Shown: positions 17,420 through 26,291, numbered from the stretch's first letter. The stretch is 53,732 nucleotides of DNA from an uncultured Ferrovibrio sp. (GCF_937960835.1 NZ_CALGPC010000005.1:1-53732), one strand, 5' to 3'. Numbers and translations: made by a program. The notes: a model not told the origin generated them from the sequence alone.

Positions 17420-18214
17420 TCACCTCTCTTCCAGCGCAGCAGTCACCGCGGCGGCGCGGGCGCGGGGCCCATGGAAATACTCCTTAACCCACGGATGCTC
17501 ATGCTCCAGCATGGCCTGCAATGGCCCTGTCGTCAGCACTTTCTTCTCGGCCAGAACGGCAATCCGGTCACATATCGCATAGAGCGAGTCGAGATCGTGC
17601 GTGACCATGAAAACCGTCAGGCCAAGCGCCTGTTGCAGATCGCGCACGAGCTGGTCGAAAGCAGCCGCGCCGATCGGATCGAGGCCCGCGGTCGGCTCGT
17701 CGAAAAACACGATTTCCGGGTCCAGCGCCAGCGCCCGCGCCAGGCCAGCACGCTTGCGCATGCCACCCGAAAGCTCGGATGGAAATTTGGTCGCCGCATC
17801 GGGCGGCAGGCCAACCATGTGCAGCTTGGCGGCCGCGATCTCGTCCAGAAGATCCTGCGGCAGGTTGTAGAATTCCTTCAGCGGGACCTGGATGTTCTGG
17901 GCGACAGTCAGTGAGGAAAACAGGGCGCCATCCTGGAACAGGACACCGAACCGCTGACGCACTGCCGTCAACGCCTCGGGCGCGCCATGGATCATGTCCA
18001 CGCCCAGCAAATCGATGCTTCCGGCCGCAGCCCGGTTGAGACCGATGATCGTGTGCAGCAGCACCGACTTGCCGGTGCCCGAGCCGCCAACCACACCAAG
18101 AACCTCGCCGCGATAAACATCGAGATCGAGCCCGTCATGGACCACATGCTGGTCGAAGCGGTTGACCAGCCCCCGCACCCGGATCACTGCATTCCGTTCC
18201 GCCACCATCGTCAA
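17420..18214 (-). CDS. mlaF: MlaF-type ABC transporter ATPase
   Basis: The 264-residue ATPase has Walker A GGSGTGKSVLL near residue 40, signature LSGGMRKRAGLARAL, Walker B EIVFFDEPTAGLDPI and the switch His in MVTHD. The R-K-R-A after the signature is typical of the Mla/Mkl ATPases. It powers the MlaE permease, whose gene it overlaps by 4 bp (18211-18214), to move phospholipids through the MCE ring, most likely in retrograde outer-to-inner direction, although direction cannot be told from sequence. Confidence 0.93.
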   Translation of the reverse strand: MTMVAERNAVIRVRGLVNRFDQHVVHDGLDLDVYRGEVLGVVGGSGTGKSVLLHTIIGLNRAAAGSIDLLGVDMIHGAPEALTAVRQRFGVLFQDGALFSSLTVAQNIQVPLKEFYNLPQDLLDEIAAAKLHMVGLPPDAATKFPSELSGGMRKRAGLARALALDPEIVFFDEPTAGLDPIGAAAFDQLVRDLQQALGLTVFMVTHDLDSLYAICDRIAVLAEKKVLTTGPLQAMLEHEHPWVKEYFHGPRARAAAVTAALEER

Positions 18215-19338
18215 ACCTCGATGATGTCAAACAGGATGGAAAACAGCGCGTCGAATAGGATGACCAGGAAAATCGACTGCACCACCGAACGCGTCGTCAA
18301 CCGCCCAACGCTCTCGGCGTCACGCTTCACCCGCAAACCTTCGTAGCAGCCGACTAGGGCGATCAAGGAGGCAAAAACCGGCGCCTTGATCATGCCGACG
18401 ATGAACGTGCGCGGCGTGATCACGTCCTGAAGCCGCTGGAAAAACAGGAATGGATCGATGCCAAGCGTGTTCCACGCCATCATCGCGCCGCCCAGCAGGC
18501 CCATCAGGTCGGCAAAGAAGGTCAGCAGCGGTAAGGTGAGGATCAAGGCAAACATGCGCGGCAGTACCAGGACCACGACCGGGTCCAGGCCAAGGGTGCG
18601 CATCGCCGCGATTTCCTCGTTTACCTTCATGGTGCCGATCTGGGCGGTAAAGGCGCTGCCGGAACGGCCGGCAATCAGAATCGCCGTCAGCAGAACGCCA
18701 AGCTCGCGCAGCACCGAGATGCCGATGAGATCGACCACAAAAATCTCGGCGCCGAACCGCTGCAGCTGACTAGCGCCCTGATAGGCCATGACCATCCCGA
18801 TCAGAAAAGACAGCAGACCAACGATCGGGATGGCGCGCAGTCCCGCCGCCTCCATATGGAAAACCATGGAGGTGAAGCGCAGGCGCCGCGGCCTCAGCAG
18901 GACCTGAACCGCGCTTTCGGTGACGCGCCCGACAAAGGAAATGTAGCGGCGCGCCTCACGCAGGAAGAACAGCGTCAGCCAGCCGAGATAGATGATGAAT
19001 CCGGTGAACCCGGACTCCATCCGCGGCGGCTTTTCGACCGTCTCATCACATTGTGTCACATACTCGAAAAGGGTCCGGTACTCGGGCCGGGCATTGGGCC
19101 AATCGATGCTGGCCCCCTGCTCTGCCAGCCGCCGCCACAGCCGCCGCAGCAGCACCGCACCCGCCGTATCCAGACGTTCCAGCTTGCTGCTGTCGATTAT
19201 TGCGCGGCGCAGACCTGCCGTCTTCACGCGTCCCACCGGACCGAGCAAGGGGGCCACGCTGGGCAGCGTCCAGGCGCCGCTTAAGCTGACCCGCAGCGCC
19301 GCGCCGTCGCGCTCGATCTGTAGTCCGCCAGGGTTCAT
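18211..19338 (-). CDS. mlaE: MlaE-type permease with N-terminal STAS domain
   Basis: The 375-residue protein starts with a cytoplasmic STAS-like domain (about 1-105, IIDSSKLERLDTAGAVLLRRL) fused to an MlaE permease domain with about five to six membrane segments and the conserved LIGMVMAYQGASQLQRFG and ILIAGRSGSAFTAQIGTMKVNEEIAAM. In E. coli the STAS part is a separate protein, MlaB; the fusion found here is common in alphaproteobacteria. It is the first gene of the operon. The promoter must be in 19339-19456, shared divergently with the isomerase gene; no clear hexamers stand out there. Confidence 0.93.
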   Translation of the reverse strand: MNPGGLQIERDGAALRVSLSGAWTLPSVAPLLGPVGRVKTAGLRRAIIDSSKLERLDTAGAVLLRRLWRRLAEQGASIDWPNARPEYRTLFEYVTQCDETVEKPPRMESGFTGFIIYLGWLTLFFLREARRYISFVGRVTESAVQVLLRPRRLRFTSMVFHMEAAGLRAIPIVGLLSFLIGMVMAYQGASQLQRFGAEIFVVDLIGISVLRELGVLLTAILIAGRSGSAFTAQIGTMKVNEEIAAMRTLGLDPVVVLVLPRMFALILTLPLLTFFADLMGLLGGAMMAWNTLGIDPFLFFQRLQDVITPRTFIVGMIKAPVFASLIALVGCYEGLRVKRDAESVGRLTTRSVVQSIFLVILFDALFSILFDIIEV

Positions 19339-19456
19339 GCGATCCAGGTTCGGAAAACGAGAAGGCTTGCGAAAGACTTACCAGAAATGACAGTCTCGGC
19401 AAACCAAAGTCGGATGACCAATCCGGACAGCCGGGGCCAGCACGGGGGAGGCAGTC

Positions 19457-20266
19457 ATGCCGCGCTTTGCCGCGAATCTGAGTTTCCTGTTCCAGGAGGA
19501 ACCTTTTCTCGACCGCTTCGAAGCCGCCGCCGCGCAGGGATTTCAGGCGGTTGAATTCACCTTCCCCTACGATCATGCGCCGGCTGCGGTAGCGATGGCG
19601 ATGCGCAATGCAGGCCTGCAAGTGGTGCTGTTCAATGCGCCGCCGGGCGATATGGAGCGCGGCGAGCGCGGACTGGCGGCCCTGCCCGGCCGCCAGCGCG
19701 ATTTCCGCAATGCCATGGCGCGGGCGTTTGAATTCGCCGCTGCACTGAACTGCCCGCGCATCCATGTCATGGCCGGCCTGGAGCAGCCCGGGGTAGACCG
19801 GCGGCTGATGGAGGCCTGCTACATGGACAATCTCGCCTGGGCTGCCGAACAGGCCTCCGCAGGCGGGATCATGCTGATGATCGAGCCGATCAACCACCGC
19901 GACATCCCGCATTTCTTCCTGGACGACTGCGATTTTGCCGAAAAGGTGATCACTGAGATTGGCGCGCCCAATCTGCGGCTGCAATTCGATCTTTATCATG
20001 CGCAGATCCTGCACGGCGATCTGACCAAGCGGCTGGAACGACAGTTGCCCTTCATCGGGCATATGCAGATCGCCAATCCGCCGGACCGGCGCGAGCCGGG
20101 CAATGGCGAGATCAATTTCGCCTATCTGTTCGAGCGGATCGATGCCCTCGGATATGACGGATGGATCGGCTGCGAGTATCGGCCGTCCGGCGCCACCGCC
20201 GAAAGCCTGGACTGGATAAGGCCATACGGCGTCGTGCCAGCAAACAAGGCCAGGCTCAATCCATAA
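19457..20266 (+). CDS. Hydroxypyruvate / 2-oxo-tetronate isomerase-like protein
   Basis: This 269-residue TIM-barrel protein of the AP-endonuclease 2 superfamily begins PRFAANLSFLFQE, typical of hydroxypyruvate isomerase (Hyi) and 2-oxo-tetronate isomerase (OtnI). The metal and acid/base residues appear intact: Glu in MIEPIN, Asp-His in QFDLYHAQ, Gln in HMQIAN and Glu in CEYRP. Hyi interconverts hydroxypyruvate and tartronate semialdehyde; OtnI acts in D-erythronate and threonate breakdown. The two cannot be separated by eye. A DenD-like dehydrogenase is 8.5 kb away, and a TRAP transporter converges on this gene with an 11-bp overlap, so a tetronate role is worth considering. GGGGGAGG precedes the ATG. 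Confidence 0.85.
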   Translation: MPRFAANLSFLFQEEPFLDRFEAAAAQGFQAVEFTFPYDHAPAAVAMAMRNAGLQVVLFNAPPGDMERGERGLAALPGRQRDFRNAMARAFEFAAALNCPRIHVMAGLEQPGVDRRLMEACYMDNLAWAAEQASAGGIMLMIEPINHRDIPHFFLDDCDFAEKVITEIGAPNLRLQFDLYHAQILHGDLTKRLERQLPFIGHMQIANPPDRREPGNGEINFAYLFERIDALGYDGWIGCEYRPSGATAESLDWIRPYGVVPANKARLNP

Positions 20267-21554
20267 ATTGCGGCAGGAACAGCGCGATCTGGGGCACCGA
20301 GATCAGCAGCGCGATCCGCACGATATCGGCCAGCACGAATGGCAGGATGCCGCGGATCACGGTCTGCAGTTTGACCTGTCCCACGCCCTGAATGACGAAC
20401 AGGTTCATGCCGACCGGCGGCACGATCATGCCGATCTCGACGATGGTGACGATATAGATGCCGAACCAGATCGGATCGATGCTTAGCGCCTGCGTCACCG
20501 GAAAGACGAAGGGCAATGTCAGCAGGATCATCGCCAGATCGTCCATCAGCGCGCCCAGCACGATGTAGAAGACTGTCAGCAGCAGCAGGAACAGCGTCGG
20601 GCTGAGCTGCAGATGCTGCACCTCCTGGATCAGGTATTGCGGCACGTTGGTGCCTTCGAGGAAGAAATTAAACAGGCCCGCGCCGATGATGATCAGGAAG
20701 ATCATCGCGCTGGTGCTGGCGGTTTCCAGCAGCGACTGCTTGAATCGGTCCAGTCCCATGGTCCGGCCCGCCAGTGCGAAAATGAGCGCGCCGACCGCGC
20801 CAACCGATGCCGCCTCGTTGGGTGAGAACCAGCCGGTATACATGCCGCCGATCACCAGCAGGAAAAGCAAAGCAACTGGCCAGACACTGCGCAAGGTCTG
20901 CAGACGCTGCGGCCAGTTCATCCGATCGCCCGCAGGGCCCAAGGCGGGGTTGATCCGGGTCGCAACCAAAATGGCCGCCATATAGAGCACGGTGCCGAGC
21001 AGCCCCGGCAGCAGGGCCGCGACAAACAGCTTGCCCAGCGATTGCTCGGTCAGCAGCGCATAGATCAGCAGAATGATCGACGGCGGGATCAGGATGCCCA
21101 AGGTGCCGCCCGCCGCGATGGAGGCCGTCGCCAAGCTGTCGGCATAGCCGTGGCGACGCATCTCCGGCAAAGCGACCCGGCACATGGTAGCTGCGGTCGC
21201 GATCGCCGAGCCACAAATCGCGCCAAAGCCGGCGCAGGCGCCTACCGTCGCCAAGGCCAGACCGCCGCGGTAATGCCCAAGAAAGGCGTAAGCCGCGTCA
21301 TAAAGCTGCCGCGATAGCCCGGCATAGGAGGCGAAGACGCCCATCATGACGAAGAGCGGCACCACTGACAGGCTGTAGGGAAAAACGCTTTCGAAGGGCG
21401 ACGAACCCATCACATAAGCCAGCCCGTCCCATCCCTGCAGGAACAGGAAGCCCGCCGCGCCAACAACTCCCATGGACACCGCCACCGGCACGCGCAGCAG
21501 CATCAGCAGCAGAACGGCGGCAAACCCGGCGATGCCGATCAATGCAGGCGCCAT
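20256..21554 (-). CDS. dctM: TRAP transporter large permease (DctM)
   Basis: The 432-residue inner-membrane protein has about 12 hydrophobic helices and the DctM landmarks GACAGFGAICGSAIATAATM and GGTLGILIPPSIILLIYA. It is the ion-coupled translocating subunit of a tripartite ATP-independent periplasmic transporter. Its ATG shares one base with the DctQ stop (TGATG at 21552-21556), showing tight coupling. The order from the promoter is binding protein, small permease, large permease. Its 3' end overlaps the convergent isomerase gene by 11 bp. Confidence 0.94.
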   Translation of the reverse strand: MAPALIGIAGFAAVLLLMLLRVPVAVSMGVVGAAGFLFLQGWDGLAYVMGSSPFESVFPYSLSVVPLFVMMGVFASYAGLSRQLYDAAYAFLGHYRGGLALATVGACAGFGAICGSAIATAATMCRVALPEMRRHGYADSLATASIAAGGTLGILIPPSIILLIYALLTEQSLGKLFVAALLPGLLGTVLYMAAILVATRINPALGPAGDRMNWPQRLQTLRSVWPVALLFLLVIGGMYTGWFSPNEAASVGAVGALIFALAGRTMGLDRFKQSLLETASTSAMIFLIIIGAGLFNFFLEGTNVPQYLIQEVQHLQLSPTLFLLLLTVFYIVLGALMDDLAMILLTLPFVFPVTQALSIDPIWFGIYIVTIVEIGMIVPPVGMNLFVIQGVGQVKLQTVIRGILPFVLADIVRIALLISVPQIALFLPQFMD

Positions 21555-22093
21555 CAGCGGCCCTCCGCAGCGACCGGATCGCGCCCGGTCAACGCCGCAA
21601 CAGCATGGCGCAGCACCACGACGAAGGCCATAAGCGCCGCAAAAAACGCGCCTGTCAGCAAGGGATACCAGTACCAGACCATCGGCAGGCCGATGGTTTG
21701 CGAACGGTCACCCATCAGCGTCACGGTCTGAAACTGTCCGATCCCATACCATCCGATCGCCAGCATCAGCAATGTGCCAAGCAAAGCTGCCACAGCCTTG
21801 CACAAGGCCTGCAGCCGGAACGGCAGCCGCTCGACGCCGATCTCCACGGCAACATGGCTATCAGCAAGAAATCCATAGGGAATCGTGAGAAAGGCCGTGG
21901 CCATGATGAACAACTGTGTGATGTCCACCGTGCCGAGGATTCCCTGTCCACCCAGATTACGAATGGCGATATCGGCGCAGGTCACCACACCGGCCAGCAG
22001 CGCACAAACAGCCCCCGCCTTGGCAGCCCAAGCGGCAGCGGTCTGGGCGTAGCGGTAAATCTGGATCATTCCTGACTGGATGAAAAAGGCCAC
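21554..22093 (-). CDS. dctQ: TRAP transporter small permease (DctQ)
   Basis: The 179-residue protein shows four transmembrane helices and the weakly conserved DctQ pattern (RNLGGQGILGTVDITQLF near the second helix). It pairs with DctM to form the membrane complex. The start is uncertain: GTG at 22093 fits the gene spacing, while an in-frame ATG at 22069 lacks a usable ribosome binding site. It lies 35 bp after the binding protein gene. Confidence 0.88.
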   Translation of the reverse strand: MAFFIQSGMIQIYRYAQTAAAWAAKAGAVCALLAGVVTCADIAIRNLGGQGILGTVDITQLFIMATAFLTIPYGFLADSHVAVEIGVERLPFRLQALCKAVAALLGTLLMLAIGWYGIGQFQTVTLMGDRSQTIGLPMVWYWYPLLTGAFFAALMAFVVVLRHAVAALTGRDPVAAEGR

Positions 22094-22128
22094 TGCCGTG
22101 CTTCACGCGCGCCAGTGGCCATGGGGCC

Positions 22129-23157
22129 TCAGCGTTTGCCTTCGATCTTGGCGATGTGCTGCTGCATGTCGGCATAGATGACGCGGGCATCCTTCACGCC
22201 CTGCCCTTCCAGTTCGCTCAGCAGCTTCTCCGTCGTCGGCTTCAAAGCTTCGCGCCAGCGGTTACGCTCCGCATCCGACAGCGAACTCATGACGTTGCCC
22301 TTCTTCGTCGCCGCTTCCAGGCCAGGCGCATCCCACTGGTTCCACCAATCGCCGAACCGTTCGATCAAGGCCGAACCGGTCGTCTCGTCGATCGCCTTTT
22401 TCACGTCCGCCGGCAGGCTGTCGTATTTGCGCTTGTTCATCACGAAATAGAAGCTGGCGGTGTAGGAGCGCGCATCGAGGTGATACTTGGTAACCTCGAA
22501 GAGACGGAACGAATTGATCGGATCCCACGGGAAGACCGCGCCGTCGATCACCCCGCGCTGCAGGTTTTCATAGACCTCGCCCGGCGGCAGGCCGACCGGC
22601 GTCGCACCCAACTGCTGCAGCATCGCGTTGATCTGTGGGCTGGGTGAGCGGATGCGCAGGCCCTTCAGGTCGTCCATGGTCTTGACCTGCTTGTCCCGCG
22701 TATGGATCAGGCCAGCGTTGTGGGCGTGCAGCGCCAGGACCTTCACGGTGTCGGGGAATTCCTGAGCGAAATATTTCGGATAGAGGTCCCACAGGGTGCG
22801 GCTCGCGGCATTGGCCGTCTCGACCAGAAAGGGAAACTCGATGATGCCCATGCGGGGGAAGCGCCCGGCCGGCAGGCCGCGCAGGCCATGGGCGATGTCG
22901 ACCACGCCGCTGACTGCCTGTTCCAGCTGGCGTGCCGGATTGCCGAAAGCACTGCCTGCTGGGAAAACGGTGACTTTCACCTTCCCATTGGTGCGCTTGG
23001 CCAGTTCCTCTCCCCAGGGCACGAACCAGTCCCGATGCATGCCGTGACCGGGCGGCAGGAAATGGCTGAGCTTGAGTTCGATCTCCTGCGCCGCGGCAGG
23101 ACTGGCAATACCGGCACAGAGGAGTGCGGTCGCAACCGCCTTGCGAATGGATAGCAC
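22129..23157 (-). CDS. dctP: TRAP transporter substrate-binding protein (DctP)
   Basis: The 342-residue protein has a signal peptide cleaved near SPAAAQE and a DctP fold: KVTVFPAGSAFG, a central DLKGLRIRSPSPQINAML containing the conserved Arg that holds the substrate carboxylate, and VFPWDPINSF. The GTG start at 23157 follows GGGAGG by 5 bases. The ligand is some organic acid that cannot be named from sequence. It is the first gene of the TRAP operon, behind a region with an 18-bp perfect palindrome, and diverges from a second TRAP binding protein gene. Confidence 0.92.
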   Translation of the reverse strand: MLSIRKAVATALLCAGIASPAAAQEIELKLSHFLPPGHGMHRDWFVPWGEELAKRTNGKVKVTVFPAGSAFGNPARQLEQAVSGVVDIAHGLRGLPAGRFPRMGIIEFPFLVETANAASRTLWDLYPKYFAQEFPDTVKVLALHAHNAGLIHTRDKQVKTMDDLKGLRIRSPSPQINAMLQQLGATPVGLPPGEVYENLQRGVIDGAVFPWDPINSFRLFEVTKYHLDARSYTASFYFVMNKRKYDSLPADVKKAIDETTGSALIERFGDWWNQWDAPGLEAATKKGNVMSSLSDAERNRWREALKPTTEKLLSELEGQGVKDARVIYADMQQHIAKIEGKR

Positions 23158-23188
23158 TGTTTCCTCCCTATTTTTGTTTTCCGCAGGG

Positions 23189-23206
23189 TAGTTTCATATG
23201 AAACTA
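23189..23206. promoter_or_regulatory. Perfect 18-bp palindrome, operator candidate
   Basis: TAGTTTCAT is followed directly by its reverse complement ATGAAACTA. It lies 32 bp before the dctP start and about 105 bp before the divergent binding protein gene. Perfect palindromes of 16-20 bp with this A/T-rich character are typical of MarR- or TetR-family operators. No such regulator is encoded in the window. Confidence 0.6.
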
Positions 23207-23310
23207 AGGTCAAGCTAACCCGCTCGGCATAGACGGCATACAAAGCTGCCGCCTATTCTGCCCGGCACAGGCAGGCGCCGCGGCAGCTTGGCCGGGGAGA
23301 TTGGAATTTG

Positions 23311-24444
23311 ATGGCGCGTATCGTTGCCATTGCTGGCATTGCATTGGTTGTCGGAATTCTGATCGGAATCGGCACGGTTTCGATTCAAAGATCTGCTTTG
23401 TCGCCGGCTGCGCGCGCGATCAAAGAGCTGGAACCGCCCTCAGGCTCGATCCCCACCGTGGTCGAGGCGCCTGGACAGCGCACGATCCTCAAAGTGGCGA
23501 GTTCGGTGCCGACCGCCGCAGCGCCTTTCGGCAGGATGGTCGTCCGGACCGCCGAAAAGCTCTCGGTGATCTCCGACGGCACGATCGAGCTCAAGCTGCA
23601 TGAGCCCCATACGCTGGCGCCGAACTCCGAGCTGATCGACAAGCTGACGGAAGGCGAAGTGGATGCGGTATGGGCCTCCACCAATGTCTTCGCCGAACGC
23701 GATTCTGCCTTGTGGCTGTTCTCCGCCATCCCCTTCGGGCCGCCCGCTGGCGAGTTCCTGGCCTGGCTATCCTATGGCGGTGGCCAGGATCTGATGGATA
23801 CCGCCTTCGCCCGGTTCAACATCAAGCCAATCGTCTGCACCGTGCTGCCGCCGGAATCCGGCGGCTGGTCCCGCCGTGAGATCACCCGTGTCGACGATCT
23901 GAAGAATCTCAGGATCCGTTTCATGGGCATCGGCGCGCGCGTACTCCAACGGCTCGGCGCGGAGGTCGTCGCGATGCCCGGTGGCGATACCTTTAACGCC
24001 CTGAAAACCGGAGAGATCGACGCCGCCGAATTTTCGCTGCCGGCCGTGGATCTGCGCTTCGGCTTTGACAAGGCTGCCAGCCACTATTATTTCCCCGGCT
24101 GGCATCAGCAGAGTTCGCTGGTCAGCCTGCTCGTCAACATGAAGATCTGGGAAAACTTCTCCGAAGCCCAGCGCAACCAGATCATCAGCGTCTGCGGCGA
24201 CAATGTCCGCGAAAGCCTGGCTGAAGGCGAAGTGCAGCAAGTAAAGGCGCTCCAGGAGATCAGAGCGCGCGGCGTCGCCATCCATACCTGGCCGCCGGAA
24301 GTGCTCAATGCGCTGGAAAAAGCCTGGCACGAAGTGGTGCGCGAGGAAAAAGCTGCCAATCCCGAATTCAAAACGGTTTGGCAATCCTACAACAGCTTCC
24401 GCAAATCCTATGCCGAATGGCGGGAGCTGGGCTATCTGCCCTGA
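23311..24444 (+). CDS. Second TRAP-type substrate-binding protein (TakP-like), unpartnered
   Basis: The 377-residue protein has an uncleaved-looking N-terminal hydrophobic segment (residues 3-22) and a DctP/TakP-type domain: ILKVASSVPTAAAPFG, IPFGPPAGEFLAWLSYG, SGGWSRREITRVDDL, the LRIRFMGIGARVL stretch with the carboxylate-binding Arg, and FPGWHQQSS. The FGPP, GGW and PGWHQ features suggest the alpha-keto acid / chloroaromatic TRAP subgroup. There are no DctQM genes beside it on its strand. It may serve the divergent DctQM, another transporter, or act as a membrane-anchored sensor. It diverges from dctP over a 153-bp region containing the palindrome. Confidence 0.85.
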   Translation: MARIVAIAGIALVVGILIGIGTVSIQRSALSPAARAIKELEPPSGSIPTVVEAPGQRTILKVASSVPTAAAPFGRMVVRTAEKLSVISDGTIELKLHEPHTLAPNSELIDKLTEGEVDAVWASTNVFAERDSALWLFSAIPFGPPAGEFLAWLSYGGGQDLMDTAFARFNIKPIVCTVLPPESGGWSRREITRVDDLKNLRIRFMGIGARVLQRLGAEVVAMPGGDTFNALKTGEIDAAEFSLPAVDLRFGFDKAASHYYFPGWHQQSSLVSLLVNMKIWENFSEAQRNQIISVCGDNVRESLAEGEVQQVKALQEIRARGVAIHTWPPEVLNALEKAWHEVVREEKAANPEFKTVWQSYNSFRKSYAEWRELGYLP

Positions 24445-24473
24445 CGCCCGCCTTACTTCTTCGATTCTTCTGT

Positions 24474-25211
24474 TCAGATATTGAGTGACCGGCGAAGCTG
24501 CCGGACCCGCCGCTCGACCGAGATATCCAGCGACGCGGTGATTTCGAGGCTGCGATCCTCCAGCGCATCGCCACGCGGATTCGCCCGGCCACGCGCTTCG
24601 ACGGCATCATCCCGCCGCCGGATCAGTTCAACGATTTCCGGCTGGAACAAGCGAAGCAGATTATTCAACCAGCGGTTCACTTCCGGCACCGGCCAGCCAT
24701 GCCGCAACTCGAACCGGTCGAGCATGGCGATCACATCGCGGGCAGCGAACCAGGTTTCATCCGTCACCCAGCGATTCACCGTGAACAGCCGGATTGGCAA
24801 TCCATAATTGTCCATCGCCACGCCGACGATATGCGCCAGGGCTTTGTCGCCACGCGGCCAATGCTCGCCGATTTTCTCTCGCGGCGAGCAGCGGCCGACG
24901 CCCTGCTTGACATAACGGGCGGGCTCGAAGCTTTCCGGCAGAAATTGCGGGCGCTGGAAAATATGGAAATGGCCGTGCTCGCGGCCTTCATTGCGATGGG
25001 AGTGATAGTAATACTGCGCGCCGGTTTCCGGATCGAAGACATCCCCCGGCGGATAATGCTGGTGTTCGAAGAATTCATCCTGACCGCGCAGCAACTCGGC
25101 AACCAGATTCGAGCGCCGCTCGGTCAGCTGCTGCTGAATGCGCAATACTTCAAGGCCGGCATTCAACATGGCGTGCAGCCGCGCCTGCCCTAAATTTGCC
25201 ATCATGTTCAT
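24474..25211 (-). CDS. Unknown conserved protein (His-rich central segment)
   Basis: The chosen start at 25211 gives 245 residues; a longer frame to 25316 has an unconvincing Pro/Arg-rich extension, while AGAGGACC lies ahead of this start. I recognise it only as a DUF6969-like conserved protein of alphaproteobacteria, with moderate certainty. The N-terminal third is helical, the middle has YPPGDVFDPETGAQYYYHSH followed by EHGHFHIF, and the C-terminal third is charged and helical. The His cluster could bind metal, but no known enzyme motif is present. It is convergent with the orphan TRAP binding protein and divergent from cytochrome c. Confidence 0.75.
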   Translation of the reverse strand: MNMMANLGQARLHAMLNAGLEVLRIQQQLTERRSNLVAELLRGQDEFFEHQHYPPGDVFDPETGAQYYYHSHRNEGREHGHFHIFQRPQFLPESFEPARYVKQGVGRCSPREKIGEHWPRGDKALAHIVGVAMDNYGLPIRLFTVNRWVTDETWFAARDVIAMLDRFELRHGWPVPEVNRWLNNLLRLFQPEIVELIRRRDDAVEARGRANPRGDALEDRSLEITASLDISVERRVRQLRRSLNI

Positions 25212-25436
25212 ACGATGCCGGTCCTCTTCGCACTCCCGGGCCGGCAGACTAGGCGCGAGGCGATTAAGCGCCGGTAAACGGAACCATTTACGGTGGTTCT
25301 TTCCGGGTTGCGGCAATGCGCCGCTATGTTGTGGGGAGTCGCTATGCTATTTTGAAGGACTTGTGGATTTGATGTTGTTGTCGGTAAATCGCCGGCGGCT
25401 GCGTATTGACAAAATCTACCCGAGGAGCCTCACGAC

Positions 25437-25811
25437 ATGTCGCGTATCCTTTTTTCGGCCGTTACCGCCCTTGTTCTAGGCTTCAGCGCCGTCAGCGCTC
25501 AGGCCGCCGACGTCGAAGCGGGCAAGAAGTCCTTCGCCAAATGCCGGGCCTGCCACCAGCTGGCAGCGGGCAAGAACGGTGTCGGTCCGAGCCTGCATGG
25601 CCTGTTCGGCCGGAAGTCGGGCAGCGTCGAAGGCTTCAAGTATTCTGACGCCATGAAGGCGAAGGGTATCACTTGGGATGAAACGACCCTGGCCGCCTAT
25701 ATCGCCGACCCCAAGGGTTACATCCCCGGCAACAAGATGGTCTTCCCGGGCATCAAGAAGGAAAGCGAAGTCGCCGACCTGATTGCCTATCTGAAGGAGG
25801 CGACCAAGTAA
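25437..25811 (+). CDS. Class I c-type cytochrome (c2/c550-like)
   Basis: This 124-residue periplasmic electron carrier has a signal peptide cleaved near SAQAAD, the haem-attachment motif CRACH at about residues 36-40, the VGPSLHGLFGRKSG stretch and the Met axial ligand in GNKMVFPGI. Spacing and length fit mitochondrial-like soluble cytochrome c2. GAGGAGCC precedes the ATG. It probably shuttles electrons between the bc1 complex and a terminal oxidase or other reductase. It is monocistronic, ending at a strong terminator. Confidence 0.95.
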   Translation: MSRILFSAVTALVLGFSAVSAQAADVEAGKKSFAKCRACHQLAAGKNGVGPSLHGLFGRKSGSVEGFKYSDAMKAKGITWDETTLAAYIADPKGYIPGNKMVFPGIKKESEVADLIAYLKEATK

Positions 25812-25835
25812 TCTGCCGAATTCGGCTAGTTGAGG

Positions 25836-25863
25836 GCCTCCCGCCTGCCGGGAGGCTCTTTTT
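25836..25863 (+). terminator. Rho-independent terminator after cytochrome c
   Basis: An 8-bp perfect stem (GCCTCCCG with CGGGAGGC), a 5-base loop and a TCTTTTT tail lie 25 bp after the cytochrome stop codon. Confidence 0.9.
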
Positions 25864-26031
25864 ATTCCAGCTCGCGCATGTAGATCGCGTATTCCACAGA
25901 GACGTCGGACAAATACTCATTGAATCCCACAGGGGTTCTGGCTATATCGGCCCTTGAGCAACCCTGCCGAGTGTCACCCTCTCCCTCCCAATCCTCCGTG
26001 TCTGCGAAAACGGTACTGGAAGTGGCTGGTC

Positions 26032-26291
26032 CGGGACGAGGCCTTGTTTGCTCATTGTTGTCCGGGCCCCCGAAGAACATGCCGACGAGCATATCCCGGG
26101 GCCGTTCTACTCCCCCTCTCCGCCCCTGGATCCCGCATTGCTGCCGCAGGGGACAAACGGCAGATCTGTACTGTCTGACCGGGAAGCGCTCGGCAGAGGC
26201 CCTAAACCGCCTAGTGGAGTTGGGCGTGACCGGCCTCTTCCATCCCGATGACGGCCTGCTGGCCTTTAAGAAGGCTGGCGACCGGCGGTAG
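26032..26291 (+). pseudogene. Rhodanese-domain protein, broken by several frameshifts
   Basis: Reading across three frames recovers a near-complete rhodanese domain. LIVVRAPEEHADEHIPG is read from 26051; then AVLLPLSA in the next frame, LDPALLPQG back in the earlier one, DKRQI again shifted, and finally LYCLTGKRSAEALNRLVELG ending GLLAFKKAGDRR and a stop at 26291. The active-site loop C-x-x-G-x-R-S is intact in the last piece. At least four frameshifts within about 80 codons make a functional protein very unlikely. A single-domain rhodanese of about 100 residues was probably here. It lies between cytochrome c and the carbonic-anhydrase-like gene. Confidence 0.8.

Noticed and set aside
16331..17914. 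A 527-codon plus-strand frame crossing the Mla operon
   Set aside because: It spans the junctions of three real overlapping genes and has the Arg/His/Gln-rich look of an antisense frame.
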